In this document: positions 17,755 through 26,139 of the stretch, piece by piece | How positions within the stretch are numbered: the stretch's first letter is position 1 | How the letters are laid out: every line of letters starts with the position of its first letter | Assembly: GCF_000466685.1 (NCBI RefSeq) | Contig: NZ_ANNG01000028.1 | Coordinates: forward strand, 1-43,735 | Length of the DNA stretch: 43,735 nt | Source of the DNA: Campylobacter concisus UNSWCS | GTDB lineage: Bacteria; Campylobacterota; Campylobacteria; Campylobacterales; Campylobacteraceae | Direction: 5' to 3' | Position numbers and translations under genes: made by a program | The notes under the pieces: generated by a model | Seen by the model: the letters and a program-made list of their open reading frames with translations, nothing else | Databases searched by the model: none | Told to the model about the DNA's origin: nothing

Positions 17755-18216
17755 ATGGAATGTTCAGCGGTTTTCTCACAAGATAGGAAATATAGATATG
17801 TTTTAACAAGAGTTTGGGATAAAAATAAACCAATGCTTGTTTTTGTAGGATTAAATCCATCCATCGCAGATGAAACAAAAGATGATCCCACTATTAAAAA
17901 GTGCATAAAATTTGCTCAATACTGGGGTTACGGCGGTTTTTATATGCTTAATTTATTTGCAATCGTCTCAACAGACCCGTCTGTGATCTACTCCGCAAAA
18001 GATCCTATTGGCAAAGAAAATGACAAAATGCTTGCAGATTATTCAAGCAAAGTAGATAAAGTAGTATGTGCTTGGGGAAATAATGGATCGTATCAGGGCA
18101 GGAGCAAAGAGGTGCTAGATGCCTTAAAAAATAAATTTTACATAAAACTAAATACCAGCGGAGAACCTGCTCATCCATTATTTTTAAAAGGTGACTTAAA
18201 ACTTCAAAAATTTTAA
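17755..18216 (+). CDS. DUF1643 family protein
   Basis: A 153-residue protein matching DUF1643: VLTRVWDKNKPMLVFVGLNPS near the start, ADETKDDPTIKKCIKFAQ, then GFYMLNLFA and VCAWGNNG. The function of this family is unknown; members are frequent in phage and accessory regions. The start is preceded by GAAAGGAC. It follows the WG-repeat pseudogene by 35 bp and has no copy of the island operator of its own, so it either shares the upstream promoter or uses the weak TATAAT at about 17719. Confidence 0.88.
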   Translation: MECSAVFSQDRKYRYVLTRVWDKNKPMLVFVGLNPSIADETKDDPTIKKCIKFAQYWGYGGFYMLNLFAIVSTDPSVIYSAKDPIGKENDKMLADYSSKVDKVVCAWGNNGSYQGRSKEVLDALKNKFYIKLNTSGEPAHPLFLKGDLKLQKF

Positions 18217-18230
18217 GCCGCTATCTGTAT

Positions 18231-18261
18231 GGGTTAGGAGATAAGGCATCTCCTAAAACCC
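18231..18261. terminator. Bidirectional terminator
   Basis: A hairpin GGGTTAGGAGAT/ATCTCCTAA-ACCC with one bulged base and loop AAGGC separates the convergent DUF1643 and tandem-AAA genes. It includes the stop codon of the latter. Confidence 0.6.
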
Positions 18262-20271
18262 TATCTTCGCACTCTTTTCTTCATTTTTTAGTGCGACTTC
18301 TAGCTCAAGTCTATGGCAAAAGTCGTCGCCATTTTTTATAGGTCTAAATTTAGCTTGTCTTCTCACACTAGCAAAGTCTCCAGGCGCTAGCAAGCCTAGG
18401 TTTGAGACCTTTTTGCTTGCATTTTCGTCAAATTTGACTTTTAGCAGCGCACACTCTTTTTTAAATAAATTTTGCGCTTGCTCTGGCAGCAAGTATCCAA
18501 ACTCAAGCTTTAGATCAAATCTTCTAAGACAGGCCTTATCAAGATTATCTATCAAATTTGTCGTAGCGATAAAGATGCCATCAAAGCTCTCCATCTGCAC
18601 TAACATCTCGTTCACTTGGGTCACCTCCCAGCTTCTTGTAGCCATGCCTCTATCTTGCAAAAAGCTATCTACTTCGTCAAAGACTAACACAGCTTTTTTA
18701 TCTTTGGCTTCTTTGAAAGCTAGTGCTATGTTTTTCTCAGTTCCTCCTACAAACATAGACAAAAGATCACTTCCTTTTTTGATGATGATCGGCTTTTTAA
18801 GGCTTTTAGCAATAAATTTAGCGTAAGCACTTTTGCCAGTTCCAGGCACACCGTAAAGGCATATCCTTGCGTTTTTGCTCGCTTTTATGCCTTGCATTAG
18901 CTCGTTTAGATCGCAGTCTGAGTTTACGAAATTTGGATCATAGCTGCTTGGCAGATCAACGCTTGGCTTCTCGTCTTTTTCTATCTCGTCGTAGCCTTGC
19001 GCTTTTAGAGTATTGCTTATCACTCGCTCAAAGGCTTTGTTTTTGTCTTTTGTGTTTAAATTTGAAACGACTAAGCTAGCGTTACTAACGACTGCTGGAG
19101 CTACAAATCGATTTTTAGCTAGCTTTTTTACGAGCTTACTATCTATCAAATTTTCACTATATTTTTTTATGATCTTTGCTCTTACATCTTCAGTTGGTAT
19201 GCCTATCTCTATGGCTAGGTTAAACCTTCTAACTACGGCTTCATCCATATCAAGGATATTATTAGTTATCCATATAGTTGGCACTTCGTTAGTCTCAAGA
19301 GATCTGTTGATAAAGGCTTTGCCATATTGCCTTTTCTCGTCATTTTTGGTATTAAATATATCTTCTGCTTCGTCATACATAAGTAAATTTGACCCAGCGG
19401 ACAATACACTTTGTGCAAGGCAATATGATCTTATCCTTTGGTACTCGTTTGCGTAACCATCTCCATCATCATAAGCTACTTCGTAAAGTTTTAAATTTAG
19501 CTCACTAGCTACTACTTTACTAAACTCGGTTTTACCCGTTCCTGCAGAGCCATAAAGAAGCACATTTACTCCCTTTTGCTTTTTGCGAATAGCATTTTTT
19601 AGAAACGAGAGCAAAATTTTCACATCTTCTTTTATATGGGGGTAGTTTTTTGTGGTTAAATTTGTCTTGCTACATGGCTTTATCGCACTTTCAAATATCT
19701 CGTCTATGCTTTTGCACTCAACAAACAAATCACCCATGAAACTATTATTTATAACATCGGTTTTTGACCTTAGACTGCGTCCGTAACTATCTATTTTTAG
19801 TATCGAGGTCTTAGCAAAAACTCCATCTTTTCTAAAGGCATTTTGCACATCGCTAAATTTTAGTTTTAGTATCTTTGAGATCGCTTTTATGGCCTGTCTG
19901 GTGTTTAGCTCTCCTAGCAGATCACAAGCGTTTGAGACTACTTCATAGTTATACATGATCGCGACAAATCTCAAAATCTCTTTTTCGGTCTCATTTAGAC
20001 CTAAATTTTCTTGAAGTAAATTTAGGTTGTGCTCAAGCTCTTTTAACTCGCATGAAATTTTGCTTTTTTCAAGGAGCCAAAGTCTATTTTTTAAAGCCTC
20101 GATGTCTTCTTCTTTGGGCTCACTTGTATATATGCCCAAAAACTCCAACACATCATCGCTTCGGCATCTTAAAAACTCTTTCTCACCTCCAGCATAAAAA
20201 ATGGCACGAAGCACCCAAAGTGTTGCAAGCTCATATATCTCATTATCTACGAAAAAATTTTCTTTTTGCAT
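18253..20271 (-). CDS. Tandem AAA+ ATPase
   Basis: A protein of about 672 residues from ATG 20271, chosen for the AGGAG 6 bp upstream; a longer frame would start at 20337 inside the operator. It has an N-terminal helical domain (NLLQENLGLNETEKEILRF), then two AAA modules. The first has LLYGSAGTGKTEF, LLMYDEAEDIF and WITNN; the second has LYGVPGTGKSAYA, VLVFDEVDSFL and FIATTNLIDNLDKACLRRFD. The second module and the N-domain are clearly related to the single-module protein at 31483-32790. These look like classical (Cdc48/FtsH-like) AAA remodelling ATPases, without a visible protease domain. The substrate is unknown. Confidence 0.9.
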   Translation of the reverse strand: MQKENFFVDNEIYELATLWVLRAIFYAGGEKEFLRCRSDDVLEFLGIYTSEPKEEDIEALKNRLWLLEKSKISCELKELEHNLNLLQENLGLNETEKEILRFVAIMYNYEVVSNACDLLGELNTRQAIKAISKILKLKFSDVQNAFRKDGVFAKTSILKIDSYGRSLRSKTDVINNSFMGDLFVECKSIDEIFESAIKPCSKTNLTTKNYPHIKEDVKILLSFLKNAIRKKQKGVNVLLYGSAGTGKTEFSKVVASELNLKLYEVAYDDGDGYANEYQRIRSYCLAQSVLSAGSNLLMYDEAEDIFNTKNDEKRQYGKAFINRSLETNEVPTIWITNNILDMDEAVVRRFNLAIEIGIPTEDVRAKIIKKYSENLIDSKLVKKLAKNRFVAPAVVSNASLVVSNLNTKDKNKAFERVISNTLKAQGYDEIEKDEKPSVDLPSSYDPNFVNSDCDLNELMQGIKASKNARICLYGVPGTGKSAYAKFIAKSLKKPIIIKKGSDLLSMFVGGTEKNIALAFKEAKDKKAVLVFDEVDSFLQDRGMATRSWEVTQVNEMLVQMESFDGIFIATTNLIDNLDKACLRRFDLKLEFGYLLPEQAQNLFKKECALLKVKFDENASKKVSNLGLLAPGDFASVRRQAKFRPIKNGDDFCHRLELEVALKNEEKSAKIGF

Positions 20272-20302
20272 GATAAGCTCCTTTTTTGCTTTTGTTGGAG
20301 TT

Positions 20303-20335
20303 ATTTTACTTAGCCAAAAAGACATTTTTATGTCC
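20303..20335 (-). promoter_or_regulatory. Island operator 2 with -10, tandem AAA gene
   Basis: AGACATTTTTATGTCC at 20320-20335, a near-perfect palindrome. On the minus strand 11 bp separate it from TAAAAT (20308-20303), 32 bp before the ATG. Confidence 0.85.
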
Positions 20336-20500
20336 ATAAATATAAAATTTGAGAAATTTGTTGTGAAAGATAAATTTAAAAAAGAGCGCCCTAAAACGCT
20401 CTTTATTTACTCCTGCGCATCGCTGCTATATGGTAGCTCAATATCTTTTACACTAGACTAGCACGATCTTCTATGGTAGGTTTATTTTTACTATAAAGTG

Positions 20501-20848
20501 TTATTTATTTAAGAACTTAACTAACTCATCTTTAAAATGGTCATCATCATACTCTTCATATGAATAATCATAATTTAAGCTAAAATGCACATTACCAATG
20601 TATGCATCTACTATTGATGTGTTAGAAGTCGGTTTTTTAGTGTGAGCTTCGATACTTAGATTTACCGGTAAAAAAGAGTCTTGGTAAGCAAATTCACTTC
20701 TAGTAATAACACATTTTTCATTTAGGTATGTGTTGCAAAATTCTAAAAACTTAGCTCCTAATTCATCTGCTAACTCTCTTTGTGTGCTAGCTAAATCTAC
20801 AAACTGCTCAATTATTGGAGCAGTTTTAACAACTTTTTTCTTTGACAT
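20501..20848 (-). CDS. Orphan 115-residue protein
   Basis: A small protein I do not recognise. It begins MSKKKVVKTAPIIEQFVDLA, continues with an amphipathic helix (TQRELADELGAKFLEFCNTYL), and ends in a strongly acidic segment (YSYEEYDDDHFKDELVKFL). There is no signal peptide and no membrane segment. It has its own ribosome-binding site (AGGAG) and its own operator-promoter copy (20903-20934), so it is a single-gene member of the regulon. Confidence 0.75.
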   Translation of the reverse strand: MSKKKVVKTAPIIEQFVDLASTQRELADELGAKFLEFCNTYLNEKCVITRSEFAYQDSFLPVNLSIEAHTKKPTSNTSIVDAYIGNVHFSLNYDYSYEEYDDDHFKDELVKFLNK

Positions 20849-20902
20849 TTTTTCTCCTTTGTTTTAATTATTTTTTGTCAAGATATCTTTGTGACATGTG
20901 AA

Positions 20903-20934
20903 ATTATAACAGGCAAAATGGACAAGAAATGTCT
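20903..20934 (-). promoter_or_regulatory. Island operator 3 with -10, 115-residue orphan
   Basis: GGACAAGAAATGTCT (20920-20934) lies exactly 11 bp upstream, on the minus strand, of TATAAT (20908-20903). The TATAAT is preceded by TGT, an extended -10. Confidence 0.85.
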
Positions 20935-20980
20935 ATATCTATAAATTTGAATTAAAAATTTAATATTTTTTTGTCTTGCT

Positions 20981-21877
20981 TTAAATTTCATAGTATTCAT
21001 CCCAGCAAAGCGCCATATCAACAGAGCCTATACGTAGTATGTCTTTGATCTTACAGATATGTGTGTTGTTTTCAAAAGCTGCAAATAGATAGCAAAAGTA
21101 TGCCTTCTTATCAAAATAGACAGAGCTACCAAAATATTCATTACAGTTTTGTGTCCAGCGGCTCTTTTGTTTGCTCATTTCGCCAGGGACGATAGGCTCG
21201 TTGATGATAGCTAAGAAATTATCGTCATTTTCATCATAATCTGGATCGTCTTCGCGCAAGCGAAAGACCAAACGAAATTCCATAGCATAATCCTCGATAA
21301 ATCCACCCTCAACCCTTGCTTTTAGCCTGTTTTCAAGCATTTTTGCATCTCTTATTAGGATATCTTGGTAACTAGCTAGAGCTTTATTTATCTTCTCTAT
21401 TTGCTCCCACTGGTCCTTATTGGCATCAGAGATATACTCTTCCCTCTCGCTACACTCTAGCTTCTCCAGGCAAAGATCTATAGGCGTATAGTCATACCAT
21501 GAGCGAAGCTTACCATCCATCCTGTCGATAGTTAAAATTTCATCCCAGCTAAGATCCGTATGGTCATATAAGCAGTGGTAAAACCAGCAGTGCCACTCGC
21601 CAGACATCTCATGTGTGGGCCAGTTTTTAAATTCGTTTTGATTTTCCGTATAAAAGTAGTCATCTATGTGATTCATGAACTGCCCATATCGCATAAGAAG
21701 TTCGTCTTTTGAGTAAAAAGAGAGCAGTAGCTCACAAAAATGATCACACGCCTCTTTTATATCTTTTGCGCAGAGGTCTATCTGCTTTGCACGTGGCACG
21801 ACACGGCGCTCAAGGTCATAGAGCCTTTCGTTTATGCTATTTAGCTTTCGCCTTTGCTCCTTTGTAAATTGTCCCAT
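20981..21877 (-). CDS. Orphan 298-residue protein
   Basis: Not recognised. It is a soluble, mostly helical acidic protein: MGQFTKEQRRKLNSINERL at the start, a Trp/His/Cys-rich centre (GEWHCWFYHCLYDHTDLSWD), and a C-terminal part with FRLVFRLREDDPDYDENDDN. Good Shine-Dalgarno (AAAGGAC). It follows the 195-residue orphan by 9 bp in the same direction and so shares its operator at 22544. No catalytic motif is evident. Confidence 0.75.
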   Translation of the reverse strand: MGQFTKEQRRKLNSINERLYDLERRVVPRAKQIDLCAKDIKEACDHFCELLLSFYSKDELLMRYGQFMNHIDDYFYTENQNEFKNWPTHEMSGEWHCWFYHCLYDHTDLSWDEILTIDRMDGKLRSWYDYTPIDLCLEKLECSEREEYISDANKDQWEQIEKINKALASYQDILIRDAKMLENRLKARVEGGFIEDYAMEFRLVFRLREDDPDYDENDDNFLAIINEPIVPGEMSKQKSRWTQNCNEYFGSSVYFDKKAYFCYLFAAFENNTHICKIKDILRIGSVDMALCWDEYYEI

Positions 21878-21886
21878 TTTTGTCCT

Positions 21887-22474
21887 TTAAAATTTAATCA
21901 CCGCCACCTGTTCGGCAATCTCTTTATCTGTAAAATTTCCATTTGTATCAAGCGAGTAATTTTTGCCTAGAAAATAGAGCTTAAAGCCAGTTATAGCTCC
22001 AAAAATAGGCAGAGTTTGCGTTTTTTGATAGTAGTTTTTAGTGATCTTTGAGATAACTTTTAACTGCTCATTTAATGCTTTAAAACAAATCTCATCTAAA
22101 AACGGCGTTAGGCTGATATATCTTAGGTGTTGCGCCATAGCAAGGGCAAATATAGGCTCACTCTTGCGCCTAAAATCCGTATCTATATAGATATATAAGC
22201 CTCTAAATTTCACTCGCTCGTTGTAGAGTTTTTGCACCTCGCTAAGCTCAGCGTCTATGTTAAGAGCAAAGTGCTTGCTAAGTGCTAGGATGAGCGTTTC
22301 TGAGCTGTGTGCCCAGTCAAAGTGCCCCTTTGTGATGAACTCATCTAGGCTCTTTGCTGCCTCTAAATTTGCAAGTGCTCTTGTGAAATTTTGCTCTCTT
22401 ACGTAGCCAAGTGCTTTTGAGAGCGCCTTTTTATCGCTGTTTTGTGTAAGAATTTTAAGTTGCTCGTAGATCAT
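21887..22474 (-). CDS. Orphan 195-residue helical protein
   Basis: Not recognised. A mainly helical, repeat-like protein (ALSKALGYVREQNFTRALAN, then SSETLILALSKHFALNIDAE) reminiscent of TPR or HEAT-type solenoids but without a clear repeat consensus. It is first in a two-gene unit with the 298-residue orphan. The start is supported by AAAGGAT. The promoter is the minus-strand half of a divergent operator shared with the deiminase gene. Confidence 0.7.
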   Translation of the reverse strand: MIYEQLKILTQNSDKKALSKALGYVREQNFTRALANLEAAKSLDEFITKGHFDWAHSSETLILALSKHFALNIDAELSEVQKLYNERVKFRGLYIYIDTDFRRKSEPIFALAMAQHLRYISLTPFLDEICFKALNEQLKVISKITKNYYQKTQTLPIFGAITGFKLYFLGKNYSLDTNGNFTDKEIAEQVAVIKF

Positions 22475-22526
22475 TGATTATCCTTTTTTGATTTTTATCG
22501 CCGATACATTTTTTGCGATTTGTGAA

Positions 22527-22577
22527 ATTATAGCTATTCAAATGGACAAAAAATGTCTAGAAATTTATTAGTAAAAT
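22527..22577. promoter_or_regulatory. Island operator 4, divergent promoters
   Basis: GGACAAAAAATGTCT at 22544-22558. On the minus strand it is 11 bp from TATAAT (22532-22527), serving the 195/298-residue orphans. On the plus strand TAAAAT (22572-22577) follows after 13 bp, serving the deiminase gene; that direction fits less well. Confidence 0.85.
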
Positions 22578-22608
22578 TTCACAAAAACTATCAAATTTAG
22601 GAGCAAAT

Positions 22609-23407
22609 ATGCAGCCAACCATCCTGCTTTCCGCACTTTTAGCAAAGCACCACACAAAAACAGCAAAAAGCTTGTGCCAGATATTTGACAAACACGGGGT
22701 CAAATACGAGTTTTTAGAGACTAAAGATATTTGGATGAGAGACTTTATGCCGATTTTGCTTGATGATGGGCGCCTTGTCTCTTATGACTACGATCCAGAC
22801 TACCTAAAAGATAAAAAATATAGCCATCTAAGAACAAATATCCAGCCATTAAAAGAGCATATAAATTTAGTCCTAGATGGCGGAAATTTCGTAAGGCTTG
22901 GAGGTAGAGCCATCATGACAGATAAAATTTTTAGAGAAAATCCATCAAAAACAAAGGCAGAGATCGTGAGAACTATAAAGCAAAAATGCGCATTAAATTG
23001 AGCTCATCATTATACCAAAACAGCCTTACGATATGTTAGGGCACAGCGACTCAATGGTGAGGTGGATAGATGAAAATAGTGTGCTAGTAAATGACCTTTC
23101 AAATGAGAGTAAAAGCTTTAACGATAGGCTCATAAAAGCGCTTAAAAAGAGCGGTTTGGATGTGAAATTTATGAAGTATAAAGAGGGATTTTTCACTAAA
23201 AAGAGAGACTGGGGTGCTTACTTAAATTTTATTAAAATTAAGGATATTTTAATAGTTCCTATATATGGGATAGATGATGACGATGTTGCGCTGCAGCAGA
23301 TCAAGAAATTTTATAGTGGTTATAAAGTAGAGACGATAAATTTAAGCGAAATTATAGAGCTTGGCGGTGCGCTACACTGCATAACGGCGGAGAAATTTGA
23401 GCGGTAG
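22609..23407 (+). pseudogene. Agmatine deiminase-like gene, frameshifted
   Basis: A member of the agmatine deiminase/Porphyromonas-type peptidylarginine deiminase family. It has the guanidine-site motif DIWMRDFMPI, LDGGNFVR, then after the lesion ELIIIPKQPYD-MLGHSDSMVRWID and the C-terminal GALHCIT with the nucleophile Cys. The reading frame breaks once, near 22995-23003, where frame 1 meets TGA and the sequence continues in the +1 frame. The repaired protein is about 266 residues, much shorter than the usual 340 or so. All catalytic motifs survive, so the gene is only recently broken, or the frameshift is a sequencing error. It is controlled by operator 4. Confidence 0.85.
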
Positions 23408-23422
23408 AGTTACCGCCATTTT
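23401..23422 (+). terminator. Terminator after the deiminase gene
   Basis: Stem GCGGTA/TACCGC with a 4-base loop, followed by CATTTTT, overlapping the stop codon. It lies between converging genes and may work both ways. Confidence 0.7.
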
Positions 23423-23427
23423 TAAAA

Positions 23428-24231
23428 CTATTTTTTATTTTTGCTCCAATATTCAAAATCTTCTGGAAATTCTACATTTTTGTTTAGATAGTTACTCCAA
23501 AATTTGTTTATACCTCTGGCAATAGGTTCAAAACTCTCAGCAGACAAAAAATCACTTTTTGCATTATTACAAATATAACAAGCCAAACGACAATTATCTT
23601 TTGAATATTTATTTTCTGGCGCTGTTATCACTCGCTCAACTTCTAAAAATTTTCCTCTTTGTCTAGCATCTTCATATTGTGTGTTTTTGCTATGAAAATA
23701 TTTTTTTAGGTCTGCTTCTTCAACGCCGTAATAGCAGCATTTTTTCTCTTGATTGTTATACCAATTTAAAAATTCATCTCTTCCGCCAAAACCTTTTATT
23801 CTATCTGCAGTAGCTAGGCTATTTATTCTTCTATCGTTGTCGGCATAATCAGTAAATGATTCAATATTTAAGTCAATCATATTTTTTTGTGTTACTGTTA
23901 CGCTATCTTTATTTTTACAAATTTCAAATTTATCATTAAAGAGCACCTCTTTATCAGCATCAAAATTTTTTATCTCAAGCTCAAGCCTATAAAATTTATC
24001 ATCATCAATGCAACCAATAATTACATTGACATTATTTTTAACTTTTTCCAATATTTCTTTTTTTAATAAAAGCCTATATTTCTTATCAGCTCTTTTTGAA
24101 ATACTTTTTACAATCACCTTTTCATCGTCTTTTTCGGCATAAAACCAGTCACCAGGATTAGATACAAAATTCTCAAATCTCTTATCTGTTAAAATATATG
24201 CCCTTGTTCTAAGCGTTAATTTCTCTATCAT
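23428..24231 (-). CDS. HNH endonuclease-like protein
   Basis: A 267-residue protein with an N-terminal domain of unknown type (about residues 1-130) and a C-terminal HNH-type module. The module shows CCYYGVEEADL, EVERVITAP and NCRLACYICNNAKSDF, the Cys pairs and Asn pattern of zinc-stabilised HNH nucleases. The usual first His of the motif is a Glu-Arg context here (LEVERV), so the exact metal ligands are uncertain. It is transcribed from the minus side of operator 5, divergently from the sirtuin operon. The start has a strong AGGAG. DNA or RNA cleavage in defence is inference. Confidence 0.8.
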   Translation of the reverse strand: MIEKLTLRTRAYILTDKRFENFVSNPGDWFYAEKDDEKVIVKSISKRADKKYRLLLKKEILEKVKNNVNVIIGCIDDDKFYRLELEIKNFDADKEVLFNDKFEICKNKDSVTVTQKNMIDLNIESFTDYADNDRRINSLATADRIKGFGGRDEFLNWYNNQEKKCCYYGVEEADLKKYFHSKNTQYEDARQRGKFLEVERVITAPENKYSKDNCRLACYICNNAKSDFLSAESFEPIARGINKFWSNYLNKNVEFPEDFEYWSKNKK

Positions 24232-24258
24232 ATTTTACTCTCCTATAAAATTTTCACT

Positions 24259-24309
24259 ATTTTACCAAAAGAGATCAGACACAAAAATGTCTAGTCTTAT
24301 CAATACAAT
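24259..24309. promoter_or_regulatory. Island operator 5, divergent promoters
   Basis: AGACACAAAAATGTCT at 24277-24292. Plus strand: 11 bp to TACAAT (24304-24309) for the sirtuin-WYL-Fic-phosphoesterase operon. Minus strand: 12 bp to TAAAAT (24264-24259) for the HNH gene. If the WYL protein binds here it controls its own operon. Confidence 0.85.
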
Positions 24310-24336
24310 TACCCAAATTTCTTTGAAAGGATCAAA

Positions 24337-25155
24337 ATGCAAGAGAAGATAGATAGGATCAAAAAGACTATCGCCGAGGCTGATGCGGTCATCATCACAG
24401 CAGGTGCTGGCATGGGTGTGGATAGTGGATTGCCTGATTTTAGGGGAGATGTAGGATTTTGGAGGGCGTATCCACTTTTAAGGGACAAAAATTTAAGCTT
24501 TGAGGATATGGCAAATCCGCAGTGGTTTTTAGATGATCCAAGGCTAGCATGGGCATTTTATGGTCACAGGCTAAATTTATACAAAAAAACAGAGCCTCAC
24601 GAGGGATTTGGACTGCTTTTAGATCTTGTAAAAAGCAAAAACGAAAACTATTTCGTCTATACCTCAAACGTCGATGGACACTTTGCCAAGGCTGGCTTTA
24701 GCGAGGAGAAAATTTACGAGTGCCACGGCTCTATCCACTACTCTCAGTGCATCCATAAGCGTGATGGCGCTATATGGCAGACTTGTAGCGATATAAGAGT
24801 AGATGAAGAGAAATTTGTCGCTTTAGATATGCCAGTTTGTCCAGAGTGTGGCTGCGTGAGCCGCCCAAATATCGTGATGTTTTACGACTGGATGGTAAAT
24901 ACAAGGCGCATAAACGAGCAGTATAAAAGATATGAAGCGTGGCTAGAGCAAAACAAAGATAGCCGCTTTGTGATCATAGAGCTAGGCGCAGGTCTTGCGG
25001 TGCCAACAATCAGAAATTTTGGTGAGAAATTTGTTAGACGCTCCAAAAAAGCAACGCTTATCCGCATAAACCCACGAGATAACTACATCTCGCAGTATTT
25101 CGGCATAAGTCTAAAATGTGGCGCACTAGATGGCCTTAGGCAGATATTATGCTAG
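24337..25155 (+). CDS. Sirtuin (Sir2 family), copy 1
   Basis: A 272-residue NAD-dependent Sir2-family protein. The NAD site is TAGAGMGVDSGLPDFRG, followed by TSNVDGHF, the catalytic His in ECHGSIHY, the zinc-binding CPECGCVSRPNIVMF, and GAGLAVPTIR. Only one clear CxxC pair is present; the first pair is reduced to SQC plus a Cys some 12 residues on, so zinc binding may differ. It closely resembles the copy at 34528-35358. It heads an operon with a WYL regulator, a Fic protein and a phosphoesterase. It may deacylate, or transfer ADP-ribose, as sirtuins linked to macro domains can; that is inference. Confidence 0.93.
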   Translation: MQEKIDRIKKTIAEADAVIITAGAGMGVDSGLPDFRGDVGFWRAYPLLRDKNLSFEDMANPQWFLDDPRLAWAFYGHRLNLYKKTEPHEGFGLLLDLVKSKNENYFVYTSNVDGHFAKAGFSEEKIYECHGSIHYSQCIHKRDGAIWQTCSDIRVDEEKFVALDMPVCPECGCVSRPNIVMFYDWMVNTRRINEQYKRYEAWLEQNKDSRFVIIELGAGLAVPTIRNFGEKFVRRSKKATLIRINPRDNYISQYFGISLKCGALDGLRQILC

Positions 25156-25158
25156 AAA

Positions 25159-25189
25159 AGACACTCTCTAGTCCTAATTTGGATATAAT
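25159..25189 (+). promoter_or_regulatory. Possible internal promoter of the WYL gene
   Basis: AGACACTCTCTAGTCC (25159-25174) is a weak match to the island palindrome. TATAAT (25184-25189) follows after 9 bp rather than 11, and AGGAGG after that. It would allow separate, autoregulated expression of the WYL gene. Confidence 0.35.
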
Positions 25190-25208
25190 CCCCGAACTAG
25201 GAGGTCAA

Positions 25209-26126
25209 ATGAAACCCATCATAACCAAACAAGAAAACAGCAAATTTGAACGTATAAATTTAATAGCCTCAAAGCTAAGAGAGAGACCGCACACGATAAA
25301 AGAGCTAACAGCTATGCTTGGAGTGACCTCAAAGACAATCCAGCGCGACCTTTACGACACGCTAAGAGAGTATGGTGCCGTCAAAAAGGGGCACTACTGG
25401 AGCATAAATGACGAAGAGGCGAGCGACGGACTAGACGGCGATGATAGGGTGGTGCTAAATATCCTTGATAACGTGGCAAAAAACATGGGCTCAAATTTTT
25501 ACAGCAAGGCTCACGTGCTTTTAGAGCAAATTTCTCAGCAGCTAAACCACCCGATACTTACAAACATAAACAACGAAAAGCTAAGCGAGGATGATCTTGT
25601 AAATTTTCAAACGCTTGAGGATGCTATAAGAGAAAAAGCGGAGATAACATGCACGTATAACGGCTTTGAGTTTCTTGTAAAACCTCTAAAACTGGCACTT
25701 TTTGAGGGATTTTGGTATCTGCTCTTGCTTGATAGCAAAAAGGGCAATAAATTTAAGAAATTTCACCTAAAAAGCATAAAAGATATAAAGCATAGCGGGG
25801 AGAAATTTGAGCTAAGTGGCGAGCTAGATGAGCGTGTAAAGGCGATGAACTCAGCATGGGCAAACTTAGAAGCTCCAAAAACGGCAAGGCTACTGCTGGC
25901 ACCTGAAGTGGCAAAATACTTTGAGCGAAAACCGCACGCAAAACAGCGCATAACTGGTCAAGATAGCGACGGCTCAGTCGAGATCGAGATAGAATTTACC
26001 CACATAATGGAGATAAAACCGCTCATATACTACTACCTGCCATTTATAAAGGTGCTTGAGCCAAAAGAGCTGGCTGACGAGGTCAAAAAAGATGTCAGCG
26101 AGTATCTAAAAGAGATAAATTTCTGA
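25209..26126 (+). CDS. WYL-domain transcriptional regulator
   Basis: About 306 residues from ATG 25209, chosen for the perfect AGGAGG 4 bp upstream; an in-frame start at 25149 would overlap the sirtuin gene. The N-terminal winged helix reads ASKLRERPHTIKELTAMLGV then SKTIQRDLYDTLREYGAV. The WYL domain is near residues 130-200 (EITCTYNGFEFLVKPL, FEGFWYLLLLD) and a WCX-like C-terminal domain follows. WYL regulators such as CapW and BrxR control defence operons by binding inverted repeats. This is the only full transcription factor in the island, so it is the best candidate to bind the ten palindromes. Confidence 0.93.
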   Translation: MKPIITKQENSKFERINLIASKLRERPHTIKELTAMLGVTSKTIQRDLYDTLREYGAVKKGHYWSINDEEASDGLDGDDRVVLNILDNVAKNMGSNFYSKAHVLLEQISQQLNHPILTNINNEKLSEDDLVNFQTLEDAIREKAEITCTYNGFEFLVKPLKLALFEGFWYLLLLDSKKGNKFKKFHLKSIKDIKHSGEKFELSGELDERVKAMNSAWANLEAPKTARLLLAPEVAKYFERKPHAKQRITGQDSDGSVEIEIEFTHIMEIKPLIYYYLPFIKVLEPKELADEVKKDVSEYLKEINF

Positions 26127-26139
26127 TCAAAGAGGCACT

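Noticed and set aside
20271-20337. Longer start of the tandem AAA protein at 20337
   Set aside because: It would lie within the operator and the promoter; ATG 20271 has an AGGAG and follows the predicted transcription start.
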